Source of the DNA: Siphonodentalium dalli
Taxonomy: Eukaryota; Mollusca; Scaphopoda; Gadilida; Siphonodentaliidae
Length of the DNA stretch: 64,000 nt
NCBI GenBank assembly: GCA_032622095.1
Contig: CP136062.1
Location: forward strand, 3,100,001-3,164,000
Direction: 5' to 3'
Positions 60,929 to 64,000 of the stretch are shown here, in pieces; position 1 is the first letter of the stretch; every line of letters starts with the position of its first letter. Under the pieces are notes generated by a model. It saw only the letters and a list, made by a program, of their open reading frames with translations. It was not told where the DNA came from and searched no databases. The translations under genes and the position numbers were made by a program.

Positions 60929-61000
60929 AACAAACGTCGCACTACCGACGAATCTAATTCAAATAATTGAATTCGATTCGTCGGTAGTGCGACGTTTGTT
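60929..61000. repeat. Near-perfect 34 bp hairpin
   Basis: The left arm 60929-60962 and right arm 60967-61000 are complementary at 33 of 34 positions with a 4-base loop (ATAA). The arms consist of AACAAACGTCGCAC, TACCGACGAATC and AATTCAA. It forms part of the right terminus of the foldback element. Confidence 0.95.
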
Positions 61001-61023
61001 CCAAGGGTTATAAAGGACCCACA

Positions 61024-61905
61024 TGGAGTTATAAATGTGTTCTAAATGATATAGATATATGAGTCTATATAAGAATAATAAAGGACATTTTCAAAACCTG
61101 TGTACACTAATTCAGCACCTTTTTGTGAGAGTTAACCCATTCAGCCATATTATGCCCATAAGGTTCCATGACAATGATAACTGAGTCAGGTCATACTTTT
61201 ATTATTAATTAAAAAAACAAATTATATCGCAAGTTAAAAATATGTTAGAACAATTTAGTTGGGTAAGCTATATATCTATTCATTATAGAGGTATTAATTT
61301 GACTCCTTCATTCGCCGCCACATATAACTTACTCAATAAAACCTTCACTTATACTGACTTATGTTTGAATTTTCGATCTGCCCGATAATTTTCCCATGAA
61401 TGCTGTACGATATTGAGTTTTAATGAGGTAAACTCTCCAACTAACCCCAAAACAGGTTTGTCACATTGTCATGCAGCATCACCGTCCATACCATACTTTA
61501 CCTAACTGTAATCTTACTATGATAAGTGTGTTACAAAATATAATTTTAATTTTTTGTGTGTTTTCATTGAGTCCAATGACTGACAACAACATACATATAC
61601 ATAGACACGATAATGTCAATTTCATATTGCTTTATATAGTCGTGTATAACGGTTAGCCCGCGTTCTTAACAGTGGCAGTGCACTAACGAAATAACACAAA
61701 CATGTATGTATAGGCAAACGCACTTTCTCAAGTGATATAGCAAGCACAAACTTGACAACTTTGAGTCATGTTTGGCAGAGTGCTTGCATATATTTATACC
61801 GCTATATATTGGAACCTCAGACGATATATATACCCCGGCCCGCGTGGAGTTAAATGTGTTCTAAATTGTATATGAGTCTATATAAGATTAATAAAGGACA
61901 ATGTG
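61024..61905. repeat. Pair of ~70 bp dispersed direct repeats
   Basis: GTGGAGTTAAATGTGTTCTA, then TATGAGTCTATATAAGA and TAATAAAGGACA, occur at 61836-61900. A close version is at 61023-61096. The ~740 bp between shows nothing else. Not recognised. Confidence 0.65.
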
Positions 61906-62580
61906 ACTCACATTATGTGAGTAAATTTCAGTGTAGGACAAAAAATTCATTACTCATTTTTCCGGCCCCGACACACCCATGCATATTCATCCAACCCCAC
62001 CTTGTGTCTGGTAAAATGCATGCCACGAATCGCTACTCTGATTATATATGTATATAGATCATAATCCACAACTTCAAATAATGGGTACGTGTTCATGTTA
62101 TTCCGGGTACGATGGTCCCTACTGTGAAAAAATTAGCAAGGAACATGTACATTAACAAAGAAATATATTCCCTGCTTCGTTTGTTGAATGCTACAATAAC
62201 TATGAAGTTCCCCGTCAGAACATAACAAAGTTCCCAATGCTACGTGCGTAGCCAGAGTAGAAATTAACGACATTGTCTAATAGTTGTCGACCATTCCTAT
62301 ATTCTATAAGAAAGAGTGATCGAGAGAAATATATTCAGCACATGCACGACAATCGTACATTTTGCTACCGCTACGCGTATATAGGCTTGAAATACAATGG
62401 CATCTCAACATAATAATTAGTTATTATTGTATTCCTGTCTAAAAAAAACCTGTGTACTATATATTAAAATAACCACAAAATTATTGTCAACCCACAGGGA
62501 CCATTGTTATCGCAGAGACAAATAAGATCTAACAGAAACGCAGGCATCGCGAATCGAAAACAAGATAACGACGCTGGAAA
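61906..62580. other. No feature recognised
   Basis: AT-rich, becoming more CpG-rich to the right. Short open frames only. Confidence 0.4.
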
Positions 62581-62589
62581 AACATGAGG

Positions 62590-62800
62590 GACAAATACGT
62601 CATATCAAAATGGCGGCGCTTCCGGTCGAGATTGGCAACTCCCTTATGGAAAGATAACCAGGGCTTACCTGACGCCAAGCATACACTTGTCTATTGGAAC
62701 AAGACGGCTGTCAATCAAGACTAATGGAAAGACAGCCACGCAAAATTTCCGACCTTGACCGTATAACAGGATATTACTATTGCGCATGCGCAAAATGTTA
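62590..62800. promoter_or_regulatory. Promoter-like island: CRE, YY1, ETS and NRF-1 sites
   Basis: TACGTCAT at 62596-62603 (CRE-like), AAAATGGCGGC at 62607-62617 (YY1 consensus), CTTCCGGT at 62619-62626 (ETS/GABP) and the palindrome TGCGCATGCGCA at 62781-62792 (NRF-1 consensus). These are classic proximal elements of TATA-less, CpG-type metazoan promoters and are otherwise absent from this CpG-poor window. Direction is unclear: the YY1 site reads plus, while a consensus splice donor downstream of the NRF-1 site reads minus. Confidence 0.5.
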
Positions 62801-62814
62801 ATTTCCGTCGTCAT
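62669..62814 (-). CDS. Candidate first exon, 48 codons, ending in a consensus donor
   Basis: The minus-strand ATG at 62814 opens a frame that stays open to CGTCAG|GTAAGC, a textbook 5' splice site with the junction between 62669 and 62668. The product would begin MTTEINILRMRNSN and is not recognised. The NRF-1 palindrome lies within the frame, which is awkward for a promoter. A 35 bp part (near 62690-62724) is shared with the duplicon at 16562-16598. No second exon can be identified, so this is a weak call resting on the donor and open frame only. Confidence 0.2.
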
Positions 62815-64000
62815 GATAAAGCTACCACGAATAATTCGCGCGAGATACAACTGCGCGTGCTATTATTTCATTCATTCATAAATCGAGAAGCGCCACAAGC
62901 AGTTGTTTGAATTCAATTATAGGCGCGAGCACAAATATTAATTGTTCTTATGAATAATAACTGCAGTAGACGGATACGATCTCAGAACTTTTGTTTCGAA
63001 ATTCGTTTTGTGCGGCAGAGAAATGATTTAATAATGAATATTTAAGTTTGCTACTTGGCCAATTGACGGCATTAAATTTAATAATCATAATGTAAAATAA
63101 AATGAATTAAATAAGCATGAAATCAATTGTTTAAGAAATTAAGTATACAATTACATTTATTACAATATATAAAGTTTCTATTCAACTATTAAAAAGGTTG
63201 GCATTATTCAAATGGACTGAATATTACAGTGCTTGTAGGATTGAGGGAAGATCAAGATTAAATTTCATGCAACAGAAACTTTGGAGAGCTTAATCTGAAC
63301 TTCTCTTCCAGTTCTAACTTCTATTTCATATTTATATTCTTATTTTCAATTTCAGTCCTCCTATGCACCCATCAAACCTTAAATATCCTCTGCTGTAATG
63401 CCTGATGGTCATGATAACATAACAGCATGATATGTGGCCTTTCCATTATTGCCACATGGTTTGTTAGCCAAGGCCTGTGAGTGGAACACAGCTTGGGGGT
63501 TCCATCAGGGGAGAAAGCAAAAAAAGAAAGATCTGCAGTTCAGTAAAAGTAACGAATTAAGGTAGGCCAAATGTGTATTTAGTTATAACCTAATTTTAGA
63601 TACATCATGCAACAAATTCTTTTGCCTAGCTGTCACCTTTTTTAGCTCACAACTCGTCAGTGAAATATAATATATGAATGAAAATTTAAAGTGACACAAC
63701 AATCTTCACCAATATACCCCCATTGACTGAAGCAATAATATATATATATACGGCGGAATCCCGCAGATAACTATTTTTAGCCACAATTCCAATCCGCGCG
63801 ATCCGATTGGTCGGCGACCTTTCGTCACCAATTTGATACGATTGTTTTTACTTCTTGGGAATAATAAATCCACTCTCATTCTCAAGACGAAGTAAATTAA
63901 TTAAAACCTAGTTAGAACGTATATTTGAATTAGATTATCGGAGTTTTAACTCGGTGTATTGTGCGTTGAATGGGAATGTTGGGTCGTCACATATGAATTC
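62815..64000. other. Right flank, no gene seen
   Basis: AT-rich with a (TA)n run near 63738-63750. At 63795-63830 a small CpG patch carries an inverted CCAAT box (ATTGG at 63806) next to CGTCACC, which could be another promoter element, but nothing supports a transcript. Confidence 0.35.

Larger units (their letters stand above)
59551..61008. mobile_element. TA-flanked foldback DNA transposon (1.46 kb)
   Basis: TA lies at 59549-59550 and 61009-61010. Both ends read ACCCTTGGAACAAACGTCGC inward, perfect over 23 bases (to ...CACT) and continuing as CCGACGAATCNAATTCAATT after a small gap. The GAAACAAACGTCGCA core also appears inside at about 59636, 60671, 60824 (reverse) and 60928. No transposase. 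TA duplication suggests a Tc1/mariner-like source, with low certainty. It abuts the satellite, whose last word provides the left TA. Confidence 0.88.

Overview
This looks like repeat-dense, non-coding nuclear DNA from a eukaryote, probably a marine lophotrochozoan and most likely a mollusc. The grounds are: AT-rich composition with no operons or long open frames; very frequent palindromic TACATGTA words; several ~150-190 bp tandem families of a kind common in molluscan genomes; TTAGGG-type telomere-like repeats; and many non-autonomous DNA transposons. The species assignment is inference. No intact protein-coding gene was found, and no tRNA, rRNA, CRISPR array or other RNA gene. Most short open frames lie inside repeats and are not believable genes.

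Layout. 1-4.2 kb: a ~140 bp tandem repeat interrupted by a 3.7 kb insert carrying two 865 bp direct repeats that differ by about four substitutions (LTR-like). 8.3-11.0 kb, 14.7-22.1 kb and 32.4-40.0 kb: three copies of one segmental duplication. The last two are full length (~7.4 and ~7.6 kb, same orientation). Both carry a 2.7-2.9 kb hAT-like element (8 bp target duplication), which itself carries a smaller hAT-like MITE (perfect 8 bp duplication). The first, shorter copy keeps the empty insertion site. 11.8 kb: interstitial telomere-like repeats. 12-14.9, 25-26.3 and 31.3-32.4 kb: tandem families. 28.3 kb: a 59 bp tandem array. 28.9-30.9 kb: two facing, diverged gene relics, possibly from a membrane transporter.

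40.2-48.1 kb holds remnants of mobile-element genes: a non-LTR reverse transcriptase fragment, two retroelement 3' tails, a frameshifted unassigned coding relic, two families of TTAA-flanked MITEs, and a FLYWCH zinc finger plus C-terminal part of a Mutator-like transposase whose catalytic core is missing. 50.3-52.6 kb: four ~480 bp tandem units followed by a short-period array. 54.5-59.5 kb: a 5 kb satellite built on the word GTCAACTCGTACC, with a higher-order 467 bp repeat. 59.55-61.0 kb: a TA-flanked foldback transposon with nested copies of its own ends. 62.6-62.8 kb: the best promoter candidate, with close matches to YY1, ETS and NRF-1 sites and a consensus splice donor on the minus strand.

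The sequence therefore records layered transposition, local duplication and satellite growth rather than a working pathway. The most informative parts are the datable nested insertions, the satellite, the foldback element and the promoter-like island near the right end.
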